Under the pieces are notes generated by a model. The model saw only the letters and a list, made by a program, of their open reading frames with translations. It was not told where the DNA came from and made no database searches. Of a DNA stretch of 64,000 nucleotides, positions 15,063 through 23,097 are shown piece after piece; the first letter of the stretch is position 1; each line of letters starts with the position of its first letter. The stretch covers positions 186,001 through 250,000 of the forward strand of contig JARUPY010000371.1 in assembly GCA_029817715.1 (NCBI GenBank), given 5' to 3'. Source of the stretch: Melastoma dodecandrum. Lineage: Eukaryota > Streptophyta > Magnoliopsida > Myrtales > Melastomataceae. Position numbers and translations under genes: made by a program.

Positions 15063-16125
15063 TCAATGCCCGTCGCCTATGCTGGCGAGCATGCTGCTGT
15101 AGTGCGTTCGCGGCAATGCACCGACGATGGGCTCGATCTTCGATCTGCTGTGTACTTCTTTTTGTATGTGGTCGAGGCCCTTGTTGATCTCTTCGATGTC
15201 GTCGCCATCGATCAGAGATCGCACAAGTATGCTCCATTCTACAGGCGCCACATTCGCCGTCATCAAGCCGCGCTGCTCGATCTCGTGAATGAGATGTGTG
15301 CGGAAGTTGTTTGCCGTAGCCGAGGCTGCCAATGATCTGGCTGATGAGCTTCACGACCAGCTCGGAGTCGATCGTCTCGTAAGGCGACCTCGTGAGAGCA
15401 TCGTTGATCTGAGCCATGATCTCGCGACTGCGGCGCTCGCGATTTACGCGGTCCTTGTCCATCACCTTGCCGAAGTGATCCGAGACAAGGTGGCGATCGC
15501 AGAGAAGCGTCAGCGCATCGACATAGTCGAGACCAGCAGCATCCGCTTCGGTCATCGTGTTGAGGATCGCGATCTCTTTCTCGTTGAGATCGCGCAACGA
15601 ACCTCCATCCAGCACGCGAATGGGCATGACTTTCCGGAGCCTGTTCAACGCCTGGATGCCGGTGAGTGGCGTGTTGTTGCGCTTGCGGTAGAGCATCCAC
15701 TGCGCAAATGAGCGCGAGTTGATAGCTATCAGGATGTCGAGCCCGATGAGGTAGTCTACGGGAAGCGCCTTCGTCGCGATTCCGATCTCGCGCTCTTTGT
15801 AGTCGACCCGCTTCCTCTCGCCGCTGGCACCGATCTCTATGCCGTAGTGTCTATGCGAGAATACACCGAAATCCTCTGCCGACGCGTGCCCATCGATAGA
15901 GAATCTGAAATGCGTGTGGTCGCGCCCGACGACGTTGAGCATGTAGGGATCGTATGTGGTACTGATATAGTCTTGGCTCCTCGCATTGACGCTGCCGGAG
16001 TAGGCGGTGTTGCATAGGCCATTGAAGTCGCACAAGTGGTAGAGGGTGCTGTACTCACACTGGTGTTGAATAATACGACCTGCATCCTTCTCCAGGATGT
16101 TGATCAACTCGCGCATCTCTTTCAT
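15063..16125 (-). CDS. Possible internal head protein (one frame break)
   Basis: Starts MKEMRELINILEKD, so LE at residue 12 is a likely processing site. The middle has YISTTYDPYMLN, FRFSIDG, then LPVDYLIGLDIL, an arrangement seen in phage proteins that resemble ADP-ribosyltransferase folds; the active-site residues cannot be assigned. About position 15320 the good frame moves by one base, and the conserved-looking tail (THLIHEIEQRGLMTANVAP) continues to the stop at 15063, giving about 353 residues. Late-type box with a five-base gap. Enzyme activity is only a guess. Confidence 0.65.
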
Positions 16126-16130
16126 GCGAA

Positions 16131-16138
16131 TATTTAGA
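16131..16138 (-). promoter_or_regulatory. Late-type promoter box TCTAAATA
   Basis: Reads TCTAAATA on the minus strand, five bases before the ATG at 16125. Confidence 0.65.
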
Positions 16139-16171
16139 CGATTCGGACCAGAAAGGCTTGCAGCAGGACTG

Positions 16172-16179
16172 TCTAAATA
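16172..16179 (+). promoter_or_regulatory. Late-type promoter box TCTAAATA
   Basis: Five bases before the ATG at 16185; divergent from the box at 16131. Confidence 0.65.
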
Positions 16180-16184
16180 TGCGC

Positions 16185-17189
16185 ATGGATATGCGCTCCC
16201 TAATCAACATCGTCGAGACCGAATACGAGACCTGCCTGCTTCGCGAGACGATGCTTGCCGAGGGCGCAATCAGCGACCGGATCAACGCGGTCACCAAGCA
16301 GATCACCGCCAAGTATGGCGACGTACAATATGCGCTCCTGGCGAAGGCCACGATGAAAGCGCTCGACATGGTCGGCAAGAGCGCCGACGCCGATCCGAAA
16401 ATCACATCTGCTCTCCAGAAGATTCTCAAGGTCGGCAAATTCGCCGTTCAGAACCGAGCGCTGCTTGGTGTCCTCCTCGGCATCGTCAGCACGCTGATCG
16501 GCATCGCAGCTCACCCGACCACCCTAAGCGCCAACGAGACCAGCCAGATCGACATGATCCTTCAGGGGCACGGTCTCGACGACATCATCAACAAGCTCCA
16601 CCAGTCGGGCATCGAAGTCGCCCAGGTGAGCGGCACCCTTCCTCCTGGGGTCAGCGAGGTGGCTGCCAAGGCCGCCAAGGCGATCGCGGCCATCGAACGC
16701 TACAAGTTCGTCTCTGGCGGCCATCTCAGCGGCTCACAGGACCTGAACCAGCATGTCTCGATCGTCGGCGACGTCGTCAAGGCTGGCGCCCAATACCACG
16801 AGCAGACGACGCTGATGACCAACGATGGCAAGGTCACGCTCGCCAAGTTCACGACGACTTACACCATGCAGGACGGGCATATGGTCGACGATCCTTCAGA
16901 GACCGGCGTGGAAGTCGAGCTGAACAACTACGTTCGCGGCCGGGACGATGCGTCCACCGAGGCAGCGCAGAACTATCTCGATCAAGCCATGAACAAGGAG
17001 CATAGCGCCGAGCGTCAGGCCGCAGGCGTGCAGGAAGGTATCAGCGACGTCTTCTCGCGGATCAAGCAGGCGATCACAAGCAAGGTCTCCGATCTGGGCC
17101 AGCTCGTCACTCAGGCCGTCGCCGACAAGCCAGACGGAAGCTATCGTGTGACGATCAACAATCAGGGCGTCTCTGTTCAACCTAAGTGA
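16185..17189 (+). CDS. Possible internal head protein, 334 aa
   Basis: Starts MDMRSLINIVETEYETC; the IVE at residues 9-11 fits a T4 gp21-type cleavage site. A hydrophobic segment lies near residues 90-110 (ALLGVLLGIVSTLIGIA), followed by a long region rich in helices and Thr. I chose the ATG at 16185 because it sits five bases after the late-type box; an in-frame upstream start at 16158 lies before the box. Unknown function. Confidence 0.7.
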   Translation: MDMRSLINIVETEYETCLLRETMLAEGAISDRINAVTKQITAKYGDVQYALLAKATMKALDMVGKSADADPKITSALQKILKVGKFAVQNRALLGVLLGIVSTLIGIAAHPTTLSANETSQIDMILQGHGLDDIINKLHQSGIEVAQVSGTLPPGVSEVAAKAAKAIAAIERYKFVSGGHLSGSQDLNQHVSIVGDVVKAGAQYHEQTTLMTNDGKVTLAKFTTTYTMQDGHMVDDPSETGVEVELNNYVRGRDDASTEAAQNYLDQAMNKEHSAERQAAGVQEGISDVFSRIKQAITSKVSDLGQLVTQAVADKPDGSYRVTINNQGVSVQPK

Positions 17190-17233
17190 TTTGAATATTG
17201 CAGCGGCTCTCGTAGCTGCTTTACCTTCGGGTC

Positions 17234-17401
17234 ATGGAAAAGATCGCTCTAGACAAACCCGATTTGGACGCCCTTACTGAATACCTCGTTGCTTTTCGCG
17301 ATGGCTATTGGGCCTACCAGACTGACCGCTTTCATGCCCGCTACATGATCGACGAGCTGCTTGCCAAGCTGGTCGAGCGGAAGGCCGAGTCGGAGGCATG
17401 A
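17234..17401 (+). CDS. Small unknown protein, 55 aa
   Basis: Starts MEKIALDKPDLDAL; helical. The stop overlaps the next ATG (ATGA), which supports it being real. Only a weak ribosome-binding site. Confidence 0.55.
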   Translation: MEKIALDKPDLDALTEYLVAFRDGYWAYQTDRFHARYMIDELLAKLVERKAESEA

Positions 17402-17835
17402 ACCGGATCGAGCTGAAGAAGGATGCCTACGACAGCATCCGCGAATTTCTGATCGAGACCGGCGACAAGGTCGACCGGCTTCTGGAGATGATCGTCCTGA
17501 AAAAGGATGAGCAAGTCGATGGCGAGTTCCCGTCTCTTACTGGCGCCAAAATCGTCTCTCTGACAAACACGACATGCTCCGATAGCCAGCAGGTCGATAT
17601 CCTTTTCGATAGCGGAGAACGGCTGAGAATCTCCGCCGACATTGAATATCTTGAATTCGACTATTCCGAGTACCAGCTTCTTCTAGATGGCCACGTCAAT
17701 GTCGTTGAGAGATTTGCGGAACCAGGAAGGGTCGATTTGGTAATCGTGAAAACGAGCCAAGGCAATTGCGTCTTCGAGTCAATACGTGGGCTGGATGTTA
17801 CACTGATTCCTCTCACAGAGTTCCCAAACTTCTAA
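17398..17835 (+). CDS. Unknown protein, 145 aa
   Basis: Coupled by ATGA to the gene before it. A helical N-terminus, then beta strands (VDILFDSGERLRISADIEYLEF). AT content rises compared with its neighbours. No family recognised. It ends just before the Y-RNA locus. Confidence 0.65.
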   Translation: MNRIELKKDAYDSIREFLIETGDKVDRLLEMIVLKKDEQVDGEFPSLTGAKIVSLTNTTCSDSQQVDILFDSGERLRISADIEYLEFDYSEYQLLLDGHVNVVERFAEPGRVDLVIVKTSQGNCVFESIRGLDVTLIPLTEFPNF

Positions 17836-17888
17836 AATTCCGAAAACCGCAGTTTTATATTGCTAATGTTGCATTTTGCAACGTATTG

Positions 17889-17896
17889 TATAAATA
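17889..17896 (+). promoter_or_regulatory. TATAAATA box before the Y-RNA cluster
   Basis: A perfect TATAAATA, six bases before the first Y-RNA closing stem, so transcription would start at about the RNA's 5' end. No TTGACA at the expected distance. Confidence 0.6.
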
Positions 17897-17901
17897 CATT
17901 T

Positions 17902-18035
17902 GAAGCAGATGGCGTAGGTCATCGGATACTTCGGTTGACAAGACGGGCTCAAAAGGCCTGATTTGGATGAATGGTTCAAGTCCATTCCACCAAGCGCGAG
18001 CTTGGCTTTTCCGTGGTCGCTAAATCCTCTGCTTC
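17902..18035 (+). ncRNA. Y-RNA-like gene 1
   Basis: Closing stem GAAGCAGA (17902-17909) with TCTGCTTC (18028-18035). Directly inside is GATGGCGTAGG, then GGATACTTCG, shared with copies 2 and 4, and a tRNA-like T-arm ATGG-TTCAAGT-CCAT. Bacterial Y RNAs have this plan: a Ro-binding closing stem plus a tRNA-mimic module. The Ro60 gene lies 385 bases downstream. Confidence 0.75.
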
Positions 18036-18046
18036 AGATGCGATTG

Positions 18047-18197
18047 TTTTATAGCATAGTAGATGGCGTTAGAAACCAGATACTTCGTGCAGGAATAGTG
18101 GTTCGAATCCACCCGTCAATCTTTCGGGATTGTCCGGTGCCCAGGTAGGAGAGGGCAAATATACTGGGGTCGCTTGTACCTCTACTATGCTATAAAA
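18047..18197 (+). ncRNA. Y-RNA-like gene 2
   Basis: A 17-bp perfect closing stem, TTTTATAGCATAGTAGA (18047-18063) with its complement at 18181-18197. Inside: GATGGCGTTAG, GATACTTCG and the T-arm GTGG-TTCGAAT-CCAC. The longest of the set (151 nt), with an extra hairpin (AATCTTTCGGGATT) after the T-arm. Confidence 0.8.
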
Positions 18198-18216
18198 CAG
18201 TTACCTATATGCTCTT

Positions 18217-18275
18217 GGCGTAGAGTGTGGTTACTTCGACTGTTAATCGACAAAAACACCACCCTTGCTTGATCC
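18217..18275 (+). ncRNA. Y-RNA-like remnant
   Basis: Carries GGCGTAGAG, then GGTTACTTCG, the conserved internal motif in shortened form, but no clear closing stem or T-arm. Probably a decayed copy, or a spacer derived from one. Confidence 0.4.
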
Positions 18276-18281
18276 AGAGTA

Positions 18282-18371
18282 TTTCATAATCGAGGTGGAT
18301 GGCGTAGGAGCCGGATACTTCGACGGATGAACAGACCGGGTTCGTTCGAACCTCCGGCCTCGATTATGAAA
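18282..18371 (+). ncRNA. Y-RNA-like gene 4
   Basis: A 14-bp closing stem TTTCATAATCGAGG (18282-18295) with its complement at 18358-18371. Inside: GATGGCGTAGG, GGATACTTCG and a T-arm-like GGGTTCGTTCGAACC. The shortest copy (90 nt), lying 48 bases before the Ro60 start codon. Confidence 0.8.
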
Positions 18372-18419
18372 CGTCTCTGCGCAACGCTGAAAGCTCAACT
18401 ATTTTAAGGAGCAAATCAT

Positions 18420-19844
18420 ATGCGCACGAACATCAAGACCATTGTCGAGAAGAAGCATACGCACGGTGGTGCGGTCGCCGCTCAGATCACGAACGAGCAG
18501 GCCCTCCGCCGCAGCGTCCTGTCCTGCCTCCTGTTCGAGAACGAGCACTACGAGGACGGCGTCTCCATCTACACCCGCATCGTCGACCTCGTCGACAAGG
18601 TCGATCCTTCCCGAGTATCGGCCGTCGCGATCGAGGCTCGCCATGAGCAGCATCTTCGACACGTCCCCCTTCTGCTCGCGTCGGCACTTGCCAAGCGCGC
18701 ATCGGCCGACCCGAAGCTCGGCGCATCGAAGATTGTCGAGGACACGATCGCGGCGGTGGTTCACCGCGCCGACGAGCTGAGTGAGTTCCTGGCGATCCAC
18801 GCCAAGCTGAACGGTGTCACGCCCGACAAGGTGAAGAACAAGCTCTCGCACCCGATCCGTCGCGGTCTGGCGCGCGCGTTCCTGAAGTTCGACGCCTATC
18901 AGCTCGCGAAGTACGATCGCGCGAATGCCGTCCGCCTGCGCGACGTTCTCTTCCTCTGCCACGCGAAGCCTGACACCGAGGAGCGCCGGGAGACCTGGAG
19001 CCGCCTGATCGAGGGCAAGCTCACCGCGCCGGATACCTGGGAGGTCAGCCTCTCTGGTGGCACGAACAAGAAGGAGACGTTCGAGCGTCTGCTTCGTGAG
19101 GCGAAGCTCGGCTACTCGGCGCTGCTGCGCAACCTGCGCAACATGGTCGACGCTGGATGCGATCTCGATCTCGTCCGCAAGGCGATCATCGAGCGCAAGG
19201 GCGCCCACAACGTCCTGCCGTTCCGCTTCATCTCGGCTGCCAAGGCGGCTCCGCTCCTGGAGCCGGAGATCGACATCGCCTTCAACGAGTCGACGTCCCA
19301 GGGCCCGCGCCTGAAGGGCAAGACCCTGGTCATCGTCGATGTCTCGGGATCGATGTACTACGCGAAGCTGTCCGACCGTTCGGATCGCTCGCGCGCCGAT
19401 GTTGCTTGCGCCCTGGCGGCGATCGCCCGCAACGCATGTGAGGAGCCGATCATCTACGCGACGGCTGGCTCCGACGCTATGCGCACGCACCAGACCCAGC
19501 TCGTCCCGGCTCGCTCGGGAATGGCGCTGATCGAGGCCGTGCACGCGATGTGCAAGCCGCTCGGCGGCGGCGGTATCTTCCTCAATCAGGTCATGCGCTA
19601 CGTCCGCGAGCGTCATCCCGAGGTCGACCGCGTCATCGTCATCACGGACGAGCAGGACTGCGCCTACAACGTCGCCGACGCACCGTCGAAGGCTCCGGCC
19701 TACGGCACCATCGGCAACTACATGGTGAACGTTGCGAGCGCGAAGAACGGCATCGGCTATCGCAATACGGGCTGGACCCACATTGATGGCTGGTCCGACA
19801 GCATCATCCGCTTCATCGCGGCTCTGGAGAGCAATGTCGCCTGA
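18420..19844 (+). CDS. rsr: Ro60 / TROVE-domain protein (Rsr-like)
   Basis: A 474-residue ring-shaped RNA-binding protein of the Ro60 family. The TROVE (HEAT-repeat) region fills the first 290 residues (QALRRSVLSCLLFENEHYEDG, HVPLLLASALAKR, HPIRRGLARAF). It is followed by a von Willebrand A domain with an intact metal site: DVSGS at about 307-311, then the Thr/Asp-bearing loops. The ribosome-binding site AAGGAG is strong. Known bacterial Ro proteins bind Y RNAs and work with RNases such as PNPase or RNase II in rRNA maturation or structured-RNA decay. Three Y-RNA-like genes sit directly upstream, so this is probably a self-contained phage ribonucleoprotein. A helix-turn-helix gene overlaps its end. 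Confidence 0.95.
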   Translation: MRTNIKTIVEKKHTHGGAVAAQITNEQALRRSVLSCLLFENEHYEDGVSIYTRIVDLVDKVDPSRVSAVAIEARHEQHLRHVPLLLASALAKRASADPKLGASKIVEDTIAAVVHRADELSEFLAIHAKLNGVTPDKVKNKLSHPIRRGLARAFLKFDAYQLAKYDRANAVRLRDVLFLCHAKPDTEERRETWSRLIEGKLTAPDTWEVSLSGGTNKKETFERLLREAKLGYSALLRNLRNMVDAGCDLDLVRKAIIERKGAHNVLPFRFISAAKAAPLLEPEIDIAFNESTSQGPRLKGKTLVIVDVSGSMYYAKLSDRSDRSRADVACALAAIARNACEEPIIYATAGSDAMRTHQTQLVPARSGMALIEAVHAMCKPLGGGGIFLNQVMRYVRERHPEVDRVIVITDEQDCAYNVADAPSKAPAYGTIGNYMVNVASAKNGIGYRNTGWTHIDGWSDSIIRFIAALESNVA

Positions 19845-20106
19845 TCAGCTCAAAGCAGCGGCAATCGAGATGTTCGGAGAGCGAGGGTGGATATCCTCGC
19901 TCTCCGATTGTTTGAAGATCGATCGGACGCAGGTCTGGCGATACATGAACAACAAGAGCCACGTCCCAGGCCCCATTGAGGCGGCCGTCGCGTGCTGGCT
20001 CTCCCAATTCAGAACGACGGGCGCCGTACCAAGCCCGACGACGATTTTCGATGACGTGAAAATGGACGGCGCAAAAGACGGTGGGGTAGGGTCCGAGGAT
20101 AGTTAA
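19834..20106 (+). CDS. Small helix-turn-helix protein
   Basis: A 90-residue protein whose ATG lies inside the last codons of the Ro60 gene. Residues 8-45 (FGERGWISSLSDCLKIDRTQV, then WRYMNN) form a Cro/XRE-like helix-turn-helix with a typical recognition helix. It may regulate the Ro/Y-RNA locus; that is inferred from coupling only. Confidence 0.7.
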   Translation: MSPDQLKAAAIEMFGERGWISSLSDCLKIDRTQVWRYMNNKSHVPGPIEAAVACWLSQFRTTGAVPSPTTIFDDVKMDGAKDGGVGSEDS

Positions 20107-20119
20107 AGGACATTGCCCC

Positions 20120-20662
20120 GTGAGCTTTAAAAGTTGGTTTGCCGACGTTCTGGATGACGTCCTCTACAACATCCATGAGAAGCTCGTAGAGCGGTTCCGC
20201 GTGCCCATGACGGGCGATCTCACGGCGCTCCGGCGCTGGGAGCCCACAACGTGCCTCCGCAGCATCAAGGTTATAGTCGAGAGCGAGGACGAGAAGACGC
20301 AGCTCTTGCTGGCCGCCAAGTACATCGACCAGCAGCTCGACCTCGATATGCCCTACGACGCGGTGAACCGGCTTGCGTGCCTCAGCGCGGACGAGATCAT
20401 CGTCACGCCCTCGACGGTCGGCAAGATCACCTTCCTCATGCATGCGCCGAACGGCCTGCGGAATCCGACCGACGTCGTTCGTCGCCTCATCCAGGAGGGC
20501 TTCCGCCTCAAGGTCGCCCACGAGTTCATCAACTGGGTCTCCATGGAAGGCGCGAGCCACGAGATTTCGATCGACAGCGAGAAGGTCGACGACTTCCTCG
20601 AAGACATGATGAATCTCGGCGTCGAGCCTCTCAGCACGGTCACCAACATCAAGCACATCTAG
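20120..20662 (+). CDS. Unknown protein, 180 aa
   Basis: GTG start with GGA ten bases upstream. Soluble, mixed alpha/beta, with no recognised motif. It is the last plus-strand gene of the Ro group and overlaps the end of the minus-strand gene at 20659 by four bases. Confidence 0.65.
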   Translation: MSFKSWFADVLDDVLYNIHEKLVERFRVPMTGDLTALRRWEPTTCLRSIKVIVESEDEKTQLLLAAKYIDQQLDLDMPYDAVNRLACLSADEIIVTPSTVGKITFLMHAPNGLRNPTDVVRRLIQEGFRLKVAHEFINWVSMEGASHEISIDSEKVDDFLEDMMNLGVEPLSTVTNIKHI

Positions 20663-20922
20663 CCGTACTTGGCGACGAGGCTCCTCAGGTGAGCCTCGTC
20701 CTTTTCATCGACATGCGGGGAGAGGTAGTCGGGACCCTTCTCCCCGTACCTAATGCCGACCTTGCCGCCGATCGTCGGTTTCCGGAACACGTAGGCGTCG
20801 AGCTTGTCGCCATAGTCCTTGAGCATCTCGCGGTAGCGCGGCAGGACGACCAGGAGATCGTCCAGGGGCACCGTAACGACCTTCTCGGCCCAAGGGTTGG
20901 GCCAGTGCGCCTTGATCGTCAT
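20659..20922 (-). CDS. Unknown small protein, 87 aa
   Basis: Starts MTIKAHWPNPWAEKVV; its ATG overlaps the upstream stop. The last gene of a minus-strand operon running from 22588. Function unknown. Confidence 0.65.
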   Translation of the reverse strand: MTIKAHWPNPWAEKVVTVPLDDLLVVLPRYREMLKDYGDKLDAYVFRKPTIGGKVGIRYGEKGPDYLSPHVDEKDEAHLRSLVAKYG

Positions 20923-21785
20923 TCGCCGTCCTCGTTGCGCTGTGGGGCTTCCTGGGGCCCTTCCAGCAGGATCGGGCCACCGTCCTTCTTGCCGGTCAAG
21001 GCCTCGAAGCCCATGCGCGTCAGCGCGTTCTTCGCGTACGCCATGACCTCAGTGCGAGCGGCCTGATCGCGCTTGTGGAGGAACTCGCCGAACTGGCTGC
21101 CGATGAACTCCAGGTGCGGGCCGATCGCGTTGCGAAGATCGACGAGCTTCTTCAACACCGCCGCACGCTTCGGCTTGCTGAGCGAGGACAGCTCGTTGAC
21201 GTCGATATCGGCCTCCAGCTTCTTGATCGCAGCGACGGCCTCCTTGATGCCTGCGAGGCCTTCCTTCGTGAACATGCTGGCCTGATCGCGAAGCTTGATG
21301 CCAGGATGCCCGACATACTGGCCGTAGTCGCGCTCTCGAATGATCGTGACGGGCGTGCCGTTGCCATCGCCGAAGCTCGACACCATGTGCGCCCACTGCG
21401 CTTCTGACAGGAGGATACGCACGATCGGCACGGACGGATGATGGCGATCGTTGCTGAGGCTGCGATAGAGCTTGCTGTGTTGAATTTCGAGCGAGACGAA
21501 GTTCTGATGCATGAAGTCGGTGCCATAGAGCGCCGTTCCGGTACCATGCACACGATTGACGAACGCCTGCCCGAACGCCGGGTGCGTCTCGACAGTCTCG
21601 CGATCCGGGCCAGACGAGTCCTCTTCCTCGATCGTCGCCTCAAGCGGGCCCGCCGTGCGCTCGACCATGAGGTTGATGCCGATGATCTCGTTAACCGGCA
21701 CCTTCGACAGGATTTGGGCTTCGACAAGGTTCTCGGCCTCGACGACCGAGATTCCCTGTGTCGTTCGTACCTGATACTTCGGCAT
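20919..21785 (-). CDS. Unknown protein, 288 aa
   Basis: Start at ATG 21785 with GGAAGTAGG right before it, immediately after the previous stop. The N-terminal strand region MPKYQVRTTQGISVVEAENL is followed by a middle with HPSVPIVRILLSEAQWAHMVSS and a helical C-terminus. No family recognised. An ORF from 21842 would overlap the upstream gene and is less likely. Confidence 0.65.
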   Translation of the reverse strand: MPKYQVRTTQGISVVEAENLVEAQILSKVPVNEIIGINLMVERTAGPLEATIEEEDSSGPDRETVETHPAFGQAFVNRVHGTGTALYGTDFMHQNFVSLEIQHSKLYRSLSNDRHHPSVPIVRILLSEAQWAHMVSSFGDGNGTPVTIIRERDYGQYVGHPGIKLRDQASMFTKEGLAGIKEAVAAIKKLEADIDVNELSSLSKPKRAAVLKKLVDLRNAIGPHLEFIGSQFGEFLHKRDQAARTEVMAYAKNALTRMGFEALTGKKDGGPILLEGPQEAPQRNEDGE

Positions 21786-21786
21786 C

Positions 21787-21966
21787 CTACTTCCCGACCT
21801 TGATGAGGAGCGCGTACAGCGCTCCCCAGGCTTCCTCTTCACTGTCGCACCAATCGGTCACGTGCTGACCGATGCCACATCGAAACTGCCCGAGACCAGT
21901 GATGATCTCGCCGCCACGCTCGCGGCAGTAGGCCTCGTGCGTAGTCATGCATTGTTCGAGTTTCAT
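21787..21966 (-). CDS. Unknown small protein, 59 aa
   Basis: AAGGAG five bases before the ATG at 21966 fixes the start. Contains four cysteines (EQCMTTHEAYC, FRCGIG, DWCDSEEEAW), possibly metal-binding. Confidence 0.65.
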   Translation of the reverse strand: MKLEQCMTTHEAYCRERGGEIITGLGQFRCGIGQHVTDWCDSEEEAWGALYALLIKVGK

Positions 21967-22202
21967 GCACGCTCCTTGTGCGTATGCGTTCGCCCAGCGA
22001 TCACCCAAATCTCTGCGATCGTCTTCGCAGCTTGGTGAAGCTTCGTGGCATGCTCATCGTAGAACCTGTTGCCGGTACGCTTCGCAGTCCCGGCGCTAAG
22101 CTCGGCCTGCTCGAAGAGCCACGCGTAGATCACCTCTGGCAAGATGCCGTCGAGCGGGACTTCAACCTGACAGCCCGTGAGGGGGTACATCTTCTTGGTC
22201 AT
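21963..22202 (-). CDS. Unknown small protein, 79 aa
   Basis: Starts MTKKMYPLTGCQVEVP; ATG coupled to the upstream stop (TGATGA). Basic, helical C-terminal half. Unknown. Confidence 0.65.
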   Translation of the reverse strand: MTKKMYPLTGCQVEVPLDGILPEVIYAWLFEQAELSAGTAKRTGNRFYDEHATKLHQAAKTIAEIWVIAGRTHTHKERA

Positions 22203-22588
22203 CACTCCGCGTCCTCCAGCTCTTCCTGGCGGAAGTTTGCGAAGTGTTCGAGCCGATGAGCAGCCGTCAGGACGCCCTTCAGGTTGTCCTGCATGACCTT
22301 TGCTCGACGCGCCGTAGCCTCGGCGTGCTTTTGGAGAGCCACATTCGTCTCCATCAGCGTCGCGATGAGATCGTAGAGCTTGCCGACCTCTTCGGCCGAC
22401 ATGGCTTCCGCGCTGACTGCGCGGAGAAGCTCCGGGCGATTCGTCATCATCGCCATCATGATCTGGGGGTTGAGCTGCACGTCTTGCGTCAGCTCGCTCC
22501 AGCTTCTCAACGAGACCTGGACGTCCTCGATGATTTCGTTGTCGTCTTGAGCGCGAACCTGACGCGCCGTTCTCTTGGCCACAGACAT
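22202..22588 (-). CDS. Unknown helical protein, 128 aa
   Basis: GAAGGG six bases before the ATG. Almost entirely helical with coiled-coil character in the second half. The first gene of the minus-strand operon down to 20659. Confidence 0.65.
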   Translation of the reverse strand: MSVAKRTARQVRAQDDNEIIEDVQVSLRSWSELTQDVQLNPQIMMAMMTNRPELLRAVSAEAMSAEEVGKLYDLIATLMETNVALQKHAEATARRAKVMQDNLKGVLTAAHRLEHFANFRQEELEDAE

Positions 22589-22677
22589 ACTGATCCCTTC
22601 GATTGAGAATTGGTTCGTATGTCTTTCGCTCTTTGGCCAAGAGCTTTACCCGGCAGGAAAGACATTCGCAGAATAAC

Positions 22678-22854
22678 TCAGGAAGTGGCTAGTGTAAACC
22701 GCCTCTTGATTGTTTCTGAGTTGGGCGGAGTGATGATGACGACTGGCTTGTTGTCCAGACGGTGCGTCTCCGGCACTTCCTCGTAGTCGGCGACGAATTG
22801 GCGGACGGGGGTCTTGCTTGCCCGCGCGTAGATGCTTCTTGCTCTGGCACTCAT
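22678..22854 (-). CDS. Unknown small protein, 58 aa
   Basis: Starts MSARARSIYARASKTP; a basic N-terminus, then VADYEEVPETHRLDNKPVVI. No family recognised. It stands between two groups of minus-strand genes. Confidence 0.5.
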   Translation of the reverse strand: MSARARSIYARASKTPVRQFVADYEEVPETHRLDNKPVVIITPPNSETIKRRFTLATS

Positions 22855-22895
22855 TGAAGGAAATTCCTAATCGAAGAACATGAAGAATGAGAAAG

Positions 22896-23096
22896 TCAGG
22901 CCTCTTTGCGGAGCGCAGCGAAATGTTCGCCCCAGAACTTCGACGCCATATTCTGGTAAAGACGCAGGTTCCGCATCGCCCACGGCTTGACGCCGATCTC
23001 GCCGGAAGCCTTATCGGCCTTGGCTTCGGCCCACAACGCCATGCGCTTGAGGTGCTCCGATCTCATCACGGCCGTTCTCATCGCAGAAGGTCCCAT
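22896..23096 (-). CDS. Unknown small protein, 66 aa
   Basis: ATG 23096 overlaps the stop of the upstream gene; AAGG lies nine bases before. Helical, basic, Trp-containing. Unknown. Confidence 0.55.
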   Translation of the reverse strand: MGPSAMRTAVMRSEHLKRMALWAEAKADKASGEIGVKPWAMRNLRLYQNMASKFWGEHFAALRKEA

Positions 23097-23097
23097 G

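Noticed and set aside
17902..18371. CRISPR array
   Set aside because: Copies are 90-150 bases, differ in closing stems and have tRNA-like T-arms; no short regular repeats and spacers. No CRISPR seen anywhere else.
17902..18371. Ordinary tRNAs in the Y-RNA cluster
   Set aside because: T-arm-like parts are present but there is no anticodon arm with a normal 7-base acceptor or CCA.
18399..19781. A 460-codon minus-strand ORF
   Set aside because: Antisense to the Ro60 gene, which has conserved motifs throughout; no ribosome-binding site.
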